Origin: Sandarakinorhabdus glacialis
GTDB lineage: Bacteria; Pseudomonadota; Alphaproteobacteria; Sphingomonadales; Sphingomonadaceae
Direction of reading: 5' to 3'
Length of the DNA stretch: 64,000 bases
Assembly (NCBI RefSeq): GCF_014643455.1
Contig: NZ_BMJM01000005.1
Span: forward strand, 214,047 to 278,046
Positions 1 to 8,821 of the stretch are shown here, piece by piece. Position numbers and translations under genes: made by a program. Within the stretch, counting starts at the first letter, position 1. Each line of letters starts with the position of its first letter. Under the pieces are notes generated by a model that saw only the letters and a program-made list of their open reading frames with translations, was not told the DNA's origin and ran no database searches.

Positions 1-933
1 TCGGGCCAGTCGATGGACCGCCAGTGCTCGTCGGGCGTCATGGCGATCGCTACCGCGGCCAAGCAGATCATCGTCGACGGCATGCAGATCACCATCGGTG
101 CCGGCATCGATTCGATCTCGATGGTGCAGAACGACAAGATGCGCGTCGAGGGCGATCCCTCGCTGGTGGCGATGGTGCCGACCATCTATATGCCGATGCT
201 GCAAACCGCTGAAATCGTTGCCAAGCGCTATAACATCAGCCGCGATCGCCAGGACGAATATGGCTATCAGTCGCAGATGCGGACTGCCGCTGCCCAGCAG
301 GCCGGCAAGTTCGATGACGAGATCGTGGCGATGACCTCCACCATGGTCATGGTCAACAAGGAGACCAAGGAAGTCACCAAGCACGAAGTGACGACTTCGA
401 AGGACGAGGGCAATCGGCCCGAGACGACGCTCGAAGGCCTGAAGGGGCTGAAGCCCGTCATCGAGGGCGGGGTCATTACCGCCGGTAACGCTTCGCAGCT
501 TTCGGACGGTGCGTCGGCGAGCGTGCTGATGGAAGCCGGTGAGGCTTCGCGGCGCGGGTTGACGCCGCTGGGTGCGTATCGCGGCATGGCCGTCGCTGGC
601 CTCGAGCCTGACGAAATGGGCATCGGGCCGGTCTATGCGATCCCCAAGCTGTTGAAAGCCAACGGCCTGACGATGAACGACATCGGACTGTGGGAGCTCA
701 ACGAAGCCTTTGCCGTGCAGGTGCTGTATTGCGCCGATACGCTCGGGATCGATCCCGAGCTGCTCAACGTCAACGGCGGGGCGATCTCGATCGGGCATCC
801 GTATGGGATGACCGGGGCGCGCTGCACGGGCCATGCGTTGATCGAAGGCAAGCGCCGCGGGGCCAAATATGTGGTCGTGACGATGTGTGTCGGCGGTGGG
901 ATGGGTGCTGCCGGGTTGTTTGAGGTCTATTAA
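1..933 (+). CDS. Thiolase family acetyl-CoA C-acyltransferase, 5'-truncated by the window edge
   Basis: The reading frame is open from base 1, so the start lies upstream; about 310 residues, the C-terminal three quarters of a roughly 390-residue thiolase, are present. The nucleophile cysteine sits in DRQCSSG near the start of the visible part. The C-terminal catalytic motifs follow: [19 protein letters not shown] with its histidine, and [15 protein letters not shown] with the second cysteine. Thiolases cleave 3-ketoacyl-CoA in fatty-acid degradation or condense two acetyl-CoA. The sequence does not separate these two roles, and no beta-oxidation partner is visible in the window. A hairpin follows the stop. 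Confidence 0.93.
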   Translation, partial: SGQSMDRQCSSGVMAIATAAKQIIVDGMQITIGAGIDSISMVQNDKMRVEGDPSLVAMVPTIYMPMLQTAEIVAKRYNISRDRQDEYGYQSQMRTAAAQQAGKFDDEIVAMTSTMVMVNKETKEVTKHEVTTSKDEGNRPETTLEGLKGLKPVIEGGVITAGNASQLSDGASASVLMEAGEASRRGLTPLGAYRGMAVAGLEPDEMGIGPVYAIPKLLKANGLTMNDIGLWELNEAFAVQVLYCADTLGIDPELLNVNGGAISIGHPYGMTGARCTGHALIEGKRRGAKYVVVTMCVGGGMGAAGLFEVY

Positions 934-946
934 GGGCCTCCGGCGG

Positions 947-975
947 CTGGGGCCTTGGCCCCAGACCCCATTTTT
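947..975 (+). terminator. Probable rho-independent terminator of the thiolase gene
   Basis: A perfect 8-bp stem (CTGGGGCC, loop TT, GGCCCCAG) begins 13 bases after the thiolase stop. A few bases later comes a run of five T and then an A-run. Confidence 0.5.
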
Positions 976-1106
976 AAAAAAAATGGCGTCGGGGGTTTTT
1001 GAGAAAAGCGTTTGATAACAGGGGGTTGACCCCTTCAAGTTCACTGGGACGCGAATGGTCATTCGCGTGCCGGTGTTTTTTTGGCGGACTGCTGCCTGTG
1101 GGACGG

Positions 1107-1135
1107 TGGATGCTGAAACAAGTTCAGCATGACGA
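1107..1135 (-). repeat. Dispersed 29-bp palindromic unit (family E), solo copy
   Basis: The minus strand carries the same 29-base unit as 37301-37329 and 37723-37751, with core GCyGAACTTGTTTCrGC and hairpin arms ATGCTGAA/TTCAGCAT. It lies in the 281-bp gap between the thiolase and RidA genes, which converge. No other feature is seen in that gap. Confidence 0.7.
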
Positions 1136-1214
1136 GCGCCGCATTTAACCGTTTTGGTTCTAAGTGTCAAGAACCGGGGTGCAGGGGGCGCGGCCCCCTG
1201 CTTGCCGAAGGCGC

Positions 1215-1709
1215 TTACTTCTTCGCCCGCGCTGCCGTCACTTCGATCTCGATGAGGAAGTTGGGGCCAGCGAGCCCGGCGACCTGAACCGTCGAGCGGG
1301 CGACCTTGTTGGGGTTTTCGGCGGCGCCGAAGAATTCGCCATAGCCGGCGTTGAAGCCGGCGAAGTCCATCTTGCCGTCCATGCCGGGGGCGGCGGTGAC
1401 GAAGACGGTCATCTTGAAGATGTCCGACATCGTATAGCCTTGCGCCGCCAGGATGGTCTTGATCTTGTTGAAGATGCTGATTGTCTGGGTTTTGGTGTCG
1501 CCAAAGGCTTCGACGGTGGTGGCGGGTTTTGACGGGTCGATCGGGGAGGCGAGCTGGCCGGAAAGGTGGAAGATCTCGGCACCGGGGGCGACGATGGCGC
1601 CGGTGAGGATGCGTGCCTGGGGTGTGTTGCCGATGCGGTTGACGACCTGGGCGTTGGCGGCGGCCGGTAGCGCGGCGACGAGCAGCGCGGCGATGGCGAG
1701 TGACTTCAT
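1215..1709 (-). CDS. RidA family (YjgF/UK114) protein with signal peptide
   Basis: The 164-residue protein starts MKSLAIAALLVAALPAAANA, a clear Sec signal peptide ending in an A-x-A-type site. I chose this ATG over an upstream in-frame one at 1769 because it begins the signal peptide. The mature part resembles the RidA fold (for example HLSGQLASPID, FNKIKTILAAQGYTMSDIFK, and IEIEVTAARAKK at the end). RidA proteins hydrolyse reactive enamines or imines in the cytosol; exported relatives are common in proteobacteria and their role is less clear. The gene lies 78 bp downstream of a TonB-dependent receptor on the same strand, so the two may be co-transcribed. Confidence 0.85.
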   Translation of the reverse strand: MKSLAIAALLVAALPAAANAQVVNRIGNTPQARILTGAIVAPGAEIFHLSGQLASPIDPSKPATTVEAFGDTKTQTISIFNKIKTILAAQGYTMSDIFKMTVFVTAAPGMDGKMDFAGFNAGYGEFFGAAENPNKVARSTVQVAGLAGPNFLIEIEVTAARAKK

Positions 1710-1787
1710 GCGGGGGTCCCCTTTGTGATCGAACAGCAAGATGGGCGACAGGATAGTCCTGCCGCCCACCCTTGCAACTGGAACGTC

Positions 1788-4436
1788 CTAGAATTTGGCC
1801 GAAGCGCGGAGGTACCAGAAGCCGCCCATGTAGCTGAGGGGGGAGGCGTCGTTGTAGATCCGGCCGTTCGCTGCTGCTCCGGTTTGGGAGAACAGGTTGC
1901 GGACGTCGCGGTCCGGGTAGCGGTTGAACAGGTTTTCGGCACCGGCGGCGACGCGGAAGCGTTCGTCGAAGGTGACGCCGACTTCGAGATCGAAGCTCCA
2001 GTCGGCACCGAACTCCTGGATGCTGGCAGGGTTGATGACCCAGGCAGCGTTGGGATTGTCGTTGTAGGAGGTGATCGAGCCGTAATAGTTGAGCCGGGCG
2101 GTGGCATCGAACATGCCCGACGTCCAGGATTCAGCCAGGACACCGCGCCATTTCGGTGACAGCCCCTCGATATTGAGGCTGCGGCGCACGTCGATCGCTG
2201 CCGGGATGGTGCGCTCGGTCACGTCGGTACTGTTGTAGTTGACTGCCAGCGAGGTGTTGAAGACCCCGGCGCTGACGCTGGCACGATGCGAGAGCACCGC
2301 GTCGACACCCTGCGTCTTGGTCTTGAAGCCGTTGGTGAAGTAATTCACCTGGCCCAGGTCGGCGGCATTGACGACCCCCAGCGCCGCCAGCGCGACACGG
2401 TCGGCAGGGGTGACGTTGAACGACGAGGTGATGGCGATCCGGCTGCGCACGGCGATGTTGTAATAGTCGAACGTGCCGGTGAAGCCGCTGCCCGGGGTGA
2501 GCACGAAGCCGCCCGAGAAGCTGAGCGACTTTTCCGGATCGAGCGGCTGCGAGCCGAAGTAGATGCCGGTAACGCTGTCGGCGCGCACCGTGGCGACGGC
2601 GACGGGAACGACGCTGCCGTTGGGGAACGCCGTCTGGACGTTGGCGGTCGCCGATTGGCCGGGTGTCGGTGCCCGGAAGCCGGTGCTCACGGCGCCGCGC
2701 ACCGCAATCGCCGGGTCGATCGCCCAGCGCGCACTGACCTTGCCGTTCACGGTGCCGCCGAAATCGCTGAAATGATCGTAGCGGCCGGCGATGCCGATGG
2801 TGAAGTCTTGGGCGACATCGGCCTCGAGATCGACATAGGCCGAGTAGCTGGTCCGTGAGTTCTCGGTGGCGGCATCGGGGCTGTAGCCCGGAAAGCCGTT
2901 GGCGCCGAGTGCGGCATTGACCACGAAGCGCGTGCCGTCGGTCCGTTGCACGGTTTGCGAGGCGTACGGCCCGATGGCGTAGGAGGCCGGGTCGCCGATG
3001 CCGACGGCATAGGTTTCACGCCGGAACTCGAGACCGCCGGCGATGTTGAGCGGGCTGAAGAAGCCGACTTCGACCGGATAGCTGAGATCGAGGTTGATGT
3101 TGGTTTCACGCTGTTCGAGCCGTCCGAGGAAGAAGCTGGTCGGCGATTGCGGCCCGAGCGACGGGTTGAGCGTGTTGGTCATGTCGTACGAGATGCGATT
3201 GCGGCCCGTGCCGGCGCTGAAATCGAAGTTCATGCCGAACGCGGTTTCGCCGCGATAGCCGATGACGCCCGAATAATCCTCGTTGTCGCTCTTGAACAAC
3301 GGCGTGAAACCGTTGGGAAAGAAGGTGCTGCCGCGGAAGATGCGCCCGTTGGCGTTGTAGACGGGTGCACCCGAAGCGGTGCGCAGGCCGGGGATGGTAT
3401 CGAGGTATATCGGCCCGATCGATTCGCCGAGCGTGAACGACGCCGCGGGCACGGCGCCCGGGACCGCCGCCGCGCCGGGCGTGACGGAGACCGCGAATGG
3501 CCGCCGATAGTTGAAGTCGACTTCCTGCTTGGCAAAGCCGTAGTTGCCGAAGAAATAGACTTCGTCCTTGTCGCCGACCGGGATCGCCGAATTGATGACG
3601 AAGCGGTAGCTGCGGCTTTCGGGCTGGCCATAGCGGGTGCTCGGGCTCGGCACGTCGATGCCGGCGGCGCGCAACGGTGCGGCGTCGGGTCGATCGAGGG
3701 CGCGGTTGAACAGCCCCTGGTCGTTGAACTCGGCGCTGAGGTTGACGAAGCCTTCGCCCAGCTTGAAGCCGGCATTGGCCGAGACCTGGATGTCCTTGCC
3801 GTCGCCTTCATAGGTCTGGCCATAGCGGGCGTTGACTTCATAGCCGCTGTCGTTGGTGCGCAGCCCGAGGTTGATGACGCCGGCGATGGCATCCGACCCG
3901 TATTGGGCGGCGGCGCCGTCGCGCAGGACTTCGATACGGCCGAGTGCGACGGCGGGAATCTGCGACAGGTCGGGGCCTTGCGAGCCGGCCGAGAGCGAAT
4001 CCCCCGCGACCTGGACGAGCGCCGAACGGTGCATGCGCTTGCCGTTAATGAGGACGAGGATCTGGTCAGGCGGGAGGCCGCGAAGGGTTGGCGGGCGGAC
4101 GAATGCCGAGCCGTCCGCGCCGGCGTTGCGTTGCTGGTTGAACGAGGGAACGAGGTTCTTGAGGATGGTCTGCAGGCTGGGGCTGGCCTGTACCGACAGG
4201 TCCTTGGCGGTGAAGACATCGACCGGGACGGCGGATTCGGTGACGGTGCGATCGGTTCGGCGGGTGCCGGTGACGATGATTTCGCTGGTGGGATCGACCG
4301 CGGCGCTATCGTCGGGGGCGTCGGCGGCGGCGGCAATGACCTGCGCACTGGCTGTGGCCGACAAACTGGCTATTGCGAAAACAGATAATGAGATAGCGGC
4401 GCCATGTCGCAAAGTAATTCGGTATCTTGTATTCAT
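1788..4436 (-). CDS. TonB-dependent outer-membrane receptor
   Basis: An 882-residue protein with an N-terminal signal peptide (about residues 1-31, ending ATASAQ) and a TonB box-like EIIVTGTRR near residue 55. The plug domain contains RGLPPDQILVLINGKR, IEVLRDGAAAQYGSDAIAGVIN. A long beta-barrel ends in an aromatic-terminated strand (FWYLRASAKF), as outer-membrane porin folds do. The start at 4436 follows an AAGGGGT ribosome-binding site and begins the signal peptide; the longer frame to 4589 has no such support. Such receptors import siderophores, vitamins or oligosaccharides using TonB. The substrate cannot be told from sequence, and the only partner gene is the exported RidA protein downstream. 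Confidence 0.92.
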   Translation of the reverse strand: MNTRYRITLRHGAAISLSVFAIASLSATASAQVIAAAADAPDDSAAVDPTSEIIVTGTRRTDRTVTESAVPVDVFTAKDLSVQASPSLQTILKNLVPSFNQQRNAGADGSAFVRPPTLRGLPPDQILVLINGKRMHRSALVQVAGDSLSAGSQGPDLSQIPAVALGRIEVLRDGAAAQYGSDAIAGVINLGLRTNDSGYEVNARYGQTYEGDGKDIQVSANAGFKLGEGFVNLSAEFNDQGLFNRALDRPDAAPLRAAGIDVPSPSTRYGQPESRSYRFVINSAIPVGDKDEVYFFGNYGFAKQEVDFNYRRPFAVSVTPGAAAVPGAVPAASFTLGESIGPIYLDTIPGLRTASGAPVYNANGRIFRGSTFFPNGFTPLFKSDNEDYSGVIGYRGETAFGMNFDFSAGTGRNRISYDMTNTLNPSLGPQSPTSFFLGRLEQRETNINLDLSYPVEVGFFSPLNIAGGLEFRRETYAVGIGDPASYAIGPYASQTVQRTDGTRFVVNAALGANGFPGYSPDAATENSRTSYSAYVDLEADVAQDFTIGIAGRYDHFSDFGGTVNGKVSARWAIDPAIAVRGAVSTGFRAPTPGQSATANVQTAFPNGSVVPVAVATVRADSVTGIYFGSQPLDPEKSLSFSGGFVLTPGSGFTGTFDYYNIAVRSRIAITSSFNVTPADRVALAALGVVNAADLGQVNYFTNGFKTKTQGVDAVLSHRASVSAGVFNTSLAVNYNSTDVTERTIPAAIDVRRSLNIEGLSPKWRGVLAESWTSGMFDATARLNYYGSITSYNDNPNAAWVINPASIQEFGADWSFDLEVGVTFDERFRVAAGAENLFNRYPDRDVRNLFSQTGAAANGRIYNDASPLSYMGGFWYLRASAKF

Positions 4437-4846
4437 CGTGAACGACCCCTTGCAAGAAAAGCGTCGAACCTCCCCAGTAAAACCGCACTTTGCAGCTCTG
4501 TGGCCGCAAAAAAAGCGCAGTTCCCTGAACGTCGGCACAAGGCCGACGCAAAACCAAACTATATGTTCCCCCGAAATCGGTGCCGCCACGCCTCATGGCT
4601 TGTGTGCAGCATTTCCTCGAAACCTAATCTGGATGGATTTGCAGACTTTTTACAATAGGGTTTTTGCGATTACTGCAAATCAAGGCTGGCCTGTGACAAA
4701 TATGTAACAAGGAGCGCGGCCAAGGAGCTGAAAATTCTGGCTGATCATGGGCTTTGGTCGCCGGCCCAAGCCCCGCGGCAACACGGGCGGCGCGATTCGC
4801 GAGGCATGGTTGACCCGGCGGCGTCGGCGTTCGACAAGCGGCATAG
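4437..4846. other. 410-bp intergenic region between divergent receptor and tdk genes
   Basis: No convincing gene is present; short frames here lack ribosome-binding sites. It must hold the promoter of the receptor gene and possibly that of tdk. An 8-bp inverted repeat, ATTTGCAG (4637-4644) and CTGCAAAT (4673-4680), separated by 28 bases of AT-rich sequence, is the only operator-like structure I see. It may be chance. Confidence 0.4.
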
Positions 4847-5455
4847 ATGGCCAAGCTGTATTTCTATTATGCGTCGATGAATGCCGGGAAATCGACGATC
4901 CTGCTGCAATCGAGCTTCAACTATCGCGAGCGCGGCATGCACACGATGCTGTTCACGGCTGCGATCGACGACCGTGCCGGGAAGGGACTGGGTACGATCG
5001 CCTCGCGAATCGGGCTGACGGCGGATGCGGCGGCGTTCGATGCCGGGACCGACCTGTATCGGATCGTGGTCGCCGAACACGCGGCGCAAACGGTGCATTG
5101 CGTGCTGGTCGACGAGGCGCAGTTCCTGACGAAGGCGCAGGTCTGGCAATTGGCGCGGGTTTGCGACGAGCTCGGTATCCCGGTGCTGACCTATGGCCTG
5201 CGCACCGATTTCCAGGCCAATCTGTTCGAGGGCAGCCAGTGGTTGCTGGCGCTCGCCGACGTACTGACCGAGATCAAGGCGGTGTGCATGTGCGGACGCA
5301 AGGCGATCATGAACCTGCGGATCGATGCGCAAGGCCTTGCAGTGGCGGCGGGAGCGCAGACCGAGATCGGCGGCAACGACCGCTATGTGGCGCTGTGCCG
5401 GCGGCATTTCACGGCGGCGCTGATGGGCGCGAAAGTTCAACAGGGGAGAGTGTGA
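4847..5455 (+). CDS. tdk: Thymidine kinase
   Basis: A 202-residue type II thymidine kinase, which phosphorylates thymidine with ATP in pyrimidine salvage in the cytosol. The P-loop SMNAGKST is at residues 10-17. The Walker B-like DEAQF follows mid-protein, and the zinc-binding lasso cysteines are visible in CMCGRKA and near the C-terminus (LCRRHF). Length is normal for the family. The stop codon overlaps the start of the glutathione peroxidase gene in TGATG, which suggests translational coupling. Confidence 0.95.
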   Translation: MAKLYFYYASMNAGKSTILLQSSFNYRERGMHTMLFTAAIDDRAGKGLGTIASRIGLTADAAAFDAGTDLYRIVVAEHAAQTVHCVLVDEAQFLTKAQVWQLARVCDELGIPVLTYGLRTDFQANLFEGSQWLLALADVLTEIKAVCMCGRKAIMNLRIDAQGLAVAAGAQTEIGGNDRYVALCRRHFTAALMGAKVQQGRV

Positions 5456-5934
5456 TGAGCGGCATCTACGATATCGAGGCGATGAAGATCGACGGGTCGA
5501 CGGTGTCGATGGCCGAATGGCAGGGCAAGGTGCTGCTGGTGGTCAACACCGCGAGCAAATGCGGGTTCACGCCGCAGTACGAAGGGCTGGAAAAGCTGCA
5601 GAAGGATTTCGGCGCACGCGGCTTTGCCGTGCTGGGTTTTCCAAGCAATCAGTTCGGGTCGCAGGAGCCGGGCGACGAGGCGGAGATCGCCAGCTTTTGC
5701 AAGCTGACCTACGATGTGGATTTTCCGATGTTCGCCAAGGTCGATGTGAATGGCGACAATGCGCATCCGTTGTTCCGCGCGCTCAAGAAGGCCGCGCCCG
5801 GGTTGCTGGGCAGCGAAGGCATCAAGTGGAACTTCACCAAGTTCCTGATCGACCGGGCGGGCAATGTCGTCGATCGATATGCGCCGACGACCAAGCCTGC
5901 GGACATCGCAGCCGATATCGAGAAACTCCTATAG
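5455..5934 (+). CDS. Glutathione peroxidase (thioredoxin-fold, cysteine type)
   Basis: A 159-residue protein of the glutathione peroxidase family, reducing peroxides with glutathione or thioredoxin. The catalytic tetrad is visible: Cys36 in TASKCGFT (cysteine in place of selenocysteine), Gln66 in FPSNQFG, and Trp125-Asn126 in KWNFTKF. The ATG at 5455 shares one base with the tdk stop and is preceded by AGGGGAGAG. An in-frame extension to 4747 would cover all of tdk and is not real. A 22-bp palindrome directly after the stop probably ends the transcript. Confidence 0.95.
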   Translation: MSGIYDIEAMKIDGSTVSMAEWQGKVLLVVNTASKCGFTPQYEGLEKLQKDFGARGFAVLGFPSNQFGSQEPGDEAEIASFCKLTYDVDFPMFAKVDVNGDNAHPLFRALKKAAPGLLGSEGIKWNFTKFLIDRAGNVVDRYAPTTKPADIAADIEKLL

Positions 5935-5940
5935 GTGATT

Positions 5941-5962
5941 GCCCCTCCCTGCAGGGAGGGGC
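5941..5962. terminator. Bidirectional terminator-like palindrome
   Basis: A perfect 22-bp palindrome (arms GCCCCTCCCTG / CAGGGAGGGGC, no extra loop) sits between the convergent gpx gene and the hypothetical gene at 5971. There is no strong T-run, so it may be a solo repeat arm acting as a terminator. Confidence 0.5.
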
Positions 5963-5970
5963 ATTCGGGC

Positions 5971-6351
5971 TTACGCGGCCTTCTTGCGGCCGCGGGGGTT
6001 GGCGGCGGCTTCGGTGTCGACTTCCTCGTCGCCCTGGGCTTCGCCGGCGTCGCTGAGTGCCGAGCCGAGCTGTGTCAGCTTTTCGCCGTTGGTTTCGGCG
6101 CGGCCGGCGATCTTGGTGACGGCGTCCCCGAGGCGGGCGACGATGGCCGAGACGCGGGCGCCATCGGGCTCCTTGCTCTCGAGCTGCTTGCGCAAGGCGG
6201 TGAGATCGCGGGCGATGCCCTTGGTGCCGGGAACGTCGATATCGGCGAGTGCGGTTTCCCAGTCTTCGATCATCGAAACGGCGCTGGCAGGCTTGGTATC
6301 CTCGATGCCTCGATTGAAGGCGTTAAAGGTGGCGGCGAAACGAACGGCCAT
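5971..6351 (-). CDS. Hypothetical protein with an acidic, disordered tail
   Basis: A 126-residue soluble protein. Residues about 1-100 look helical and alternate charged and hydrophobic positions (for example DLTALRKQLESKEPDGARVSA). The tail is rich in Glu, Asp and Ala and ends in a basic RGRKKAA. No signal peptide or membrane segment is seen. I do not recognise a characterised family; proteins of this kind occur in other sphingomonads as unassigned genes. It is convergent with gpx. Confidence 0.7.
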   Translation of the reverse strand: MAVRFAATFNAFNRGIEDTKPASAVSMIEDWETALADIDVPGTKGIARDLTALRKQLESKEPDGARVSAIVARLGDAVTKIAGRAETNGEKLTQLGSALSDAGEAQGDEEVDTEAAANPRGRKKAA

Positions 6352-6550
6352 GATTTAACTCTGTGGGAACAAACTGCGACGGCTGTGCAGGCGATTATGA
6401 AAAGCCGTTTGCCGGAGGCGGGTTCCGGCGGTGCCATCATGTCACACCCGGGGGTTATGGTGGTGTCGGAGCGTAGCAGGTGAACGTTGCGCGGTGCCCA
6501 TCCGCGTGCTTTGAGGGAGGCGTCCTCGTTCGCAATCCAAGGTCAGACCG

Positions 6551-7876
6551 ATGTTGCAGTCACCGCCGAACGACCTCGATGCATTCTGGATGCCGTTCAC
6601 CGACAACCGTTATTTCAAGGCCAATCCGCGCCTGTTGGCTTCGGCCCGGGGCATGTATTACCAGACGCCGGAAGGCCGCGAAATCCTGGACGGCACGGCT
6701 GGCCTGTGGTGCGTCAACGCCGGGCACGGCCGCGAATCGATCGTCGAGGCGATCCGCGAACAGGCCGGGCGGCTCGATTTCGCGCCGACGTTCCAGCTTG
6801 GCCATCCGCTGGCATTCCAGCTGGCGGCACGCGTCGGCGGCATGATGCCGGGCGATCTCGACCGGGTGTTTTTCGCCAATTCGGGGTCGGAGGCGGTCGA
6901 TACCGCGCTCAAGATCGCGCTGGCGTATCACCGGGTGCGCGGCGAGGGCACGCGGACGCGACTGATCGGGCGCGAGCGGGGCTATCACGGGACCGGGTTC
7001 GGCGGCATCGCGGTGGGGGGGATCGGCCCGAACCGGCGGACATTCGGCCCGGGGCTGCCAGGATCGGACCATCTGCCGCACACGCATGACCTGGCGCGCA
7101 ATGCCTTTACGCGGGGGCAGGCGGCGCACGGCGCGCATCTTGCCGATGCGCTGGAGGGGCTGGTTGCGCTCCATGGCGGCGACACGATTGCGGCGGTGAT
7201 CGTAGAGCCGATGGCGGGGTCGACGGGGGTGCTGGTGCCGCCAATCGGGTATCTCGAACGGCTGCGCGAGATTTGTACGAAGCATGGCATATTGTTGATA
7301 TTCGATGAGGTCATCACGGCGTTCGGGCGGATCGGCGCGGCGACGGCGGCCGAGCGGCTGGGCGTGACGCCGGACATCATCACCATGGCCAAGGGCATCA
7401 CCAACGCCGCGGTGCCGATGGGGGCGGTGGCGTGCAGGCGGGGCATCTATGACGCCGTGACCGGCGCGATGGCGCAGGCGGCGGGGATCGAGCTGTTCCA
7501 CGGCTATACTTATTCGGCGCATCCGCTGGCGTGTGCGGCGGCTTTGGCGACGCTCGATTTGTACCGCGACGAGGCGCTGTTCGAGCGGTCGCGGGGGCTG
7601 GAGGCGTATTGGGAGGCGGCGGTGCATGGGTTGGCCGAGGGCCGGCATGTCATCGATATCCGCAATATGGGGCTGGTCGCGGGTATTGAAATGGCGCCGC
7701 GCGAGGGGGCACCGGGGGCGCGGGGGATGGAGGTGTTCCGGCGGCTTTTCGACACCGGGCTGCTGGTGCGGGCGACGGGTGATATCATCGCGCTGTCGCC
7801 GCCGCTCATCGTGGAGGAAGCGCAGATCGATACGATGGTGGCGGCGCTGGCGGGCGTGCTGGCGGAGACCGTATGA
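6551..7876 (+). CDS. Class III aminotransferase, omega-amino acid:pyruvate type
   Basis: A 441-residue PLP enzyme of the class III aminotransferase family. The N-terminal half has WMPFTDNRYFKANPR and GTAGLWCVNAGHGR, typical of beta-alanine/omega-amino acid:pyruvate transaminases. The cofactor aspartate is in IFDEVITAFGR, and the Schiff-base lysine is in IITMAKGITNAAVPMGA. It would transfer the amino group of beta-alanine or a related omega-amine to pyruvate in the cytosol. Its stop overlaps the start of the next gene in ATGA, so the two are co-translated. The preceding 200 bp show no gene. Confidence 0.92.
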   Translation: MLQSPPNDLDAFWMPFTDNRYFKANPRLLASARGMYYQTPEGREILDGTAGLWCVNAGHGRESIVEAIREQAGRLDFAPTFQLGHPLAFQLAARVGGMMPGDLDRVFFANSGSEAVDTALKIALAYHRVRGEGTRTRLIGRERGYHGTGFGGIAVGGIGPNRRTFGPGLPGSDHLPHTHDLARNAFTRGQAAHGAHLADALEGLVALHGGDTIAAVIVEPMAGSTGVLVPPIGYLERLREICTKHGILLIFDEVITAFGRIGAATAAERLGVTPDIITMAKGITNAAVPMGAVACRRGIYDAVTGAMAQAAGIELFHGYTYSAHPLACAAALATLDLYRDEALFERSRGLEAYWEAAVHGLAEGRHVIDIRNMGLVAGIEMAPREGAPGARGMEVFRRLFDTGLLVRATGDIIALSPPLIVEEAQIDTMVAALAGVLAETV

Positions 7877-8757
7877 TGCGGTTGTTGACTGTTGCGCTTG
7901 TGCTTGCCGCGATGCCGGTGGCTGCGGCCGAGCGGGCGCTTGTTGCCACCCCGAGCACGCTGGCGGCGGTGATTGCAGGCGCACGCGGCGGCGAGACGAT
8001 CACGCTGGTCGCGGGCGATTATCCGCTGCTGGCGGTGAAGGAGCGGGTGTTTTCGTCGCCGATCACCATCGATGCACGGGCGGCGCGGGTTGGGGGGCTC
8101 AAGCTGGAGGGAGTCGAGGGGCTGGTGTGGCGGGGTGGCACGATCAAGTCGCCCGCCGTCGACGGCCGTGGGCGCGCGGGTTATGCGGTGTTTATTGCCC
8201 AGTCGAAAGGCATCACCATCCGCGATACGCTGATCACCGACACCGTACGCGCCATGGTGATCGGCGAATCGAGCGACGTGCTGATCTCGAAAAACCGCAT
8301 GATCGGCATGACCATCGACGGGCTCAATATCGGCAGCGGCAGCCATCATGTGACGATCGACGGCAATTACTGCGAGACCTATAATACCGGCGAGGCGCAC
8401 CCCGATTGCTACCAGGGCTGGAGCCGGCCCGGGCGGCCGGTGTCCGATATCGTCGTCACCAATAACATCGCCAAGGGCCGCGCGCAGGGCATCTATTTCG
8501 GCAATGTCCCGACTCGCAAGCCTGTCGGCGACCCCGGCTTCGACCGCGTCCGGATCGAGAACAACACTGTGGAAACGCTGTTCCCCAACGGCGTCGTCGC
8601 TATCGATTGCCGCGATTGCATCATTCGCTACAACAAGGTGACGTCGCTGCCGGGCGCGCGGTTCCGGGCCAAAGTGCTCGCCCGGCGCGGCACCGGCATT
8701 TCGTGCGGGAACACCGTGCCAGATCTGCCGCGGATGAAGGCGTCGCAGCGGTGTTGA
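7873..8757 (+). CDS. Secreted right-handed parallel beta-helix protein
   Basis: A 294-residue protein with a signal peptide (MMRLLTVALVLAAMPVAAAE). It has repeated beta-helix coils of the type GITIRDTLITDT, DVLISKNRMIG, HVTIDGNYCE, DIVVTNNIAKG, RVRIENNTVE and CIIRYNKVTS. This fold is shared by pectate lyases, mannuronan epimerases and many surface carbohydrate-active proteins. I see no unambiguous catalytic signature. It overlaps the transaminase gene by 4 bp, an odd pairing of a cytosolic enzyme with an exported protein. Confidence 0.8.
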   Translation: MMRLLTVALVLAAMPVAAAERALVATPSTLAAVIAGARGGETITLVAGDYPLLAVKERVFSSPITIDARAARVGGLKLEGVEGLVWRGGTIKSPAVDGRGRAGYAVFIAQSKGITIRDTLITDTVRAMVIGESSDVLISKNRMIGMTIDGLNIGSGSHHVTIDGNYCETYNTGEAHPDCYQGWSRPGRPVSDIVVTNNIAKGRAQGIYFGNVPTRKPVGDPGFDRVRIENNTVETLFPNGVVAIDCRDCIIRYNKVTSLPGARFRAKVLARRGTGISCGNTVPDLPRMKASQRC

Positions 8758-8821
8758 TCGGGCAGTTCAAGTGCCGCGATCTGCGCTATGATGGCGGAAT
8801 GCTTATAGGAAAGTGTGTACG

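Noticed and set aside
4624..4854. Small minus-strand gene before tdk
   Set aside because: Overlaps the tdk start, no ribosome-binding site, low-information composition.
8758..8821. SAM riboswitch before the cystathionine gamma-synthase family gene
   Set aside because: The gap is only 64 bases and shows no SAM-II or SAM-I type helices.
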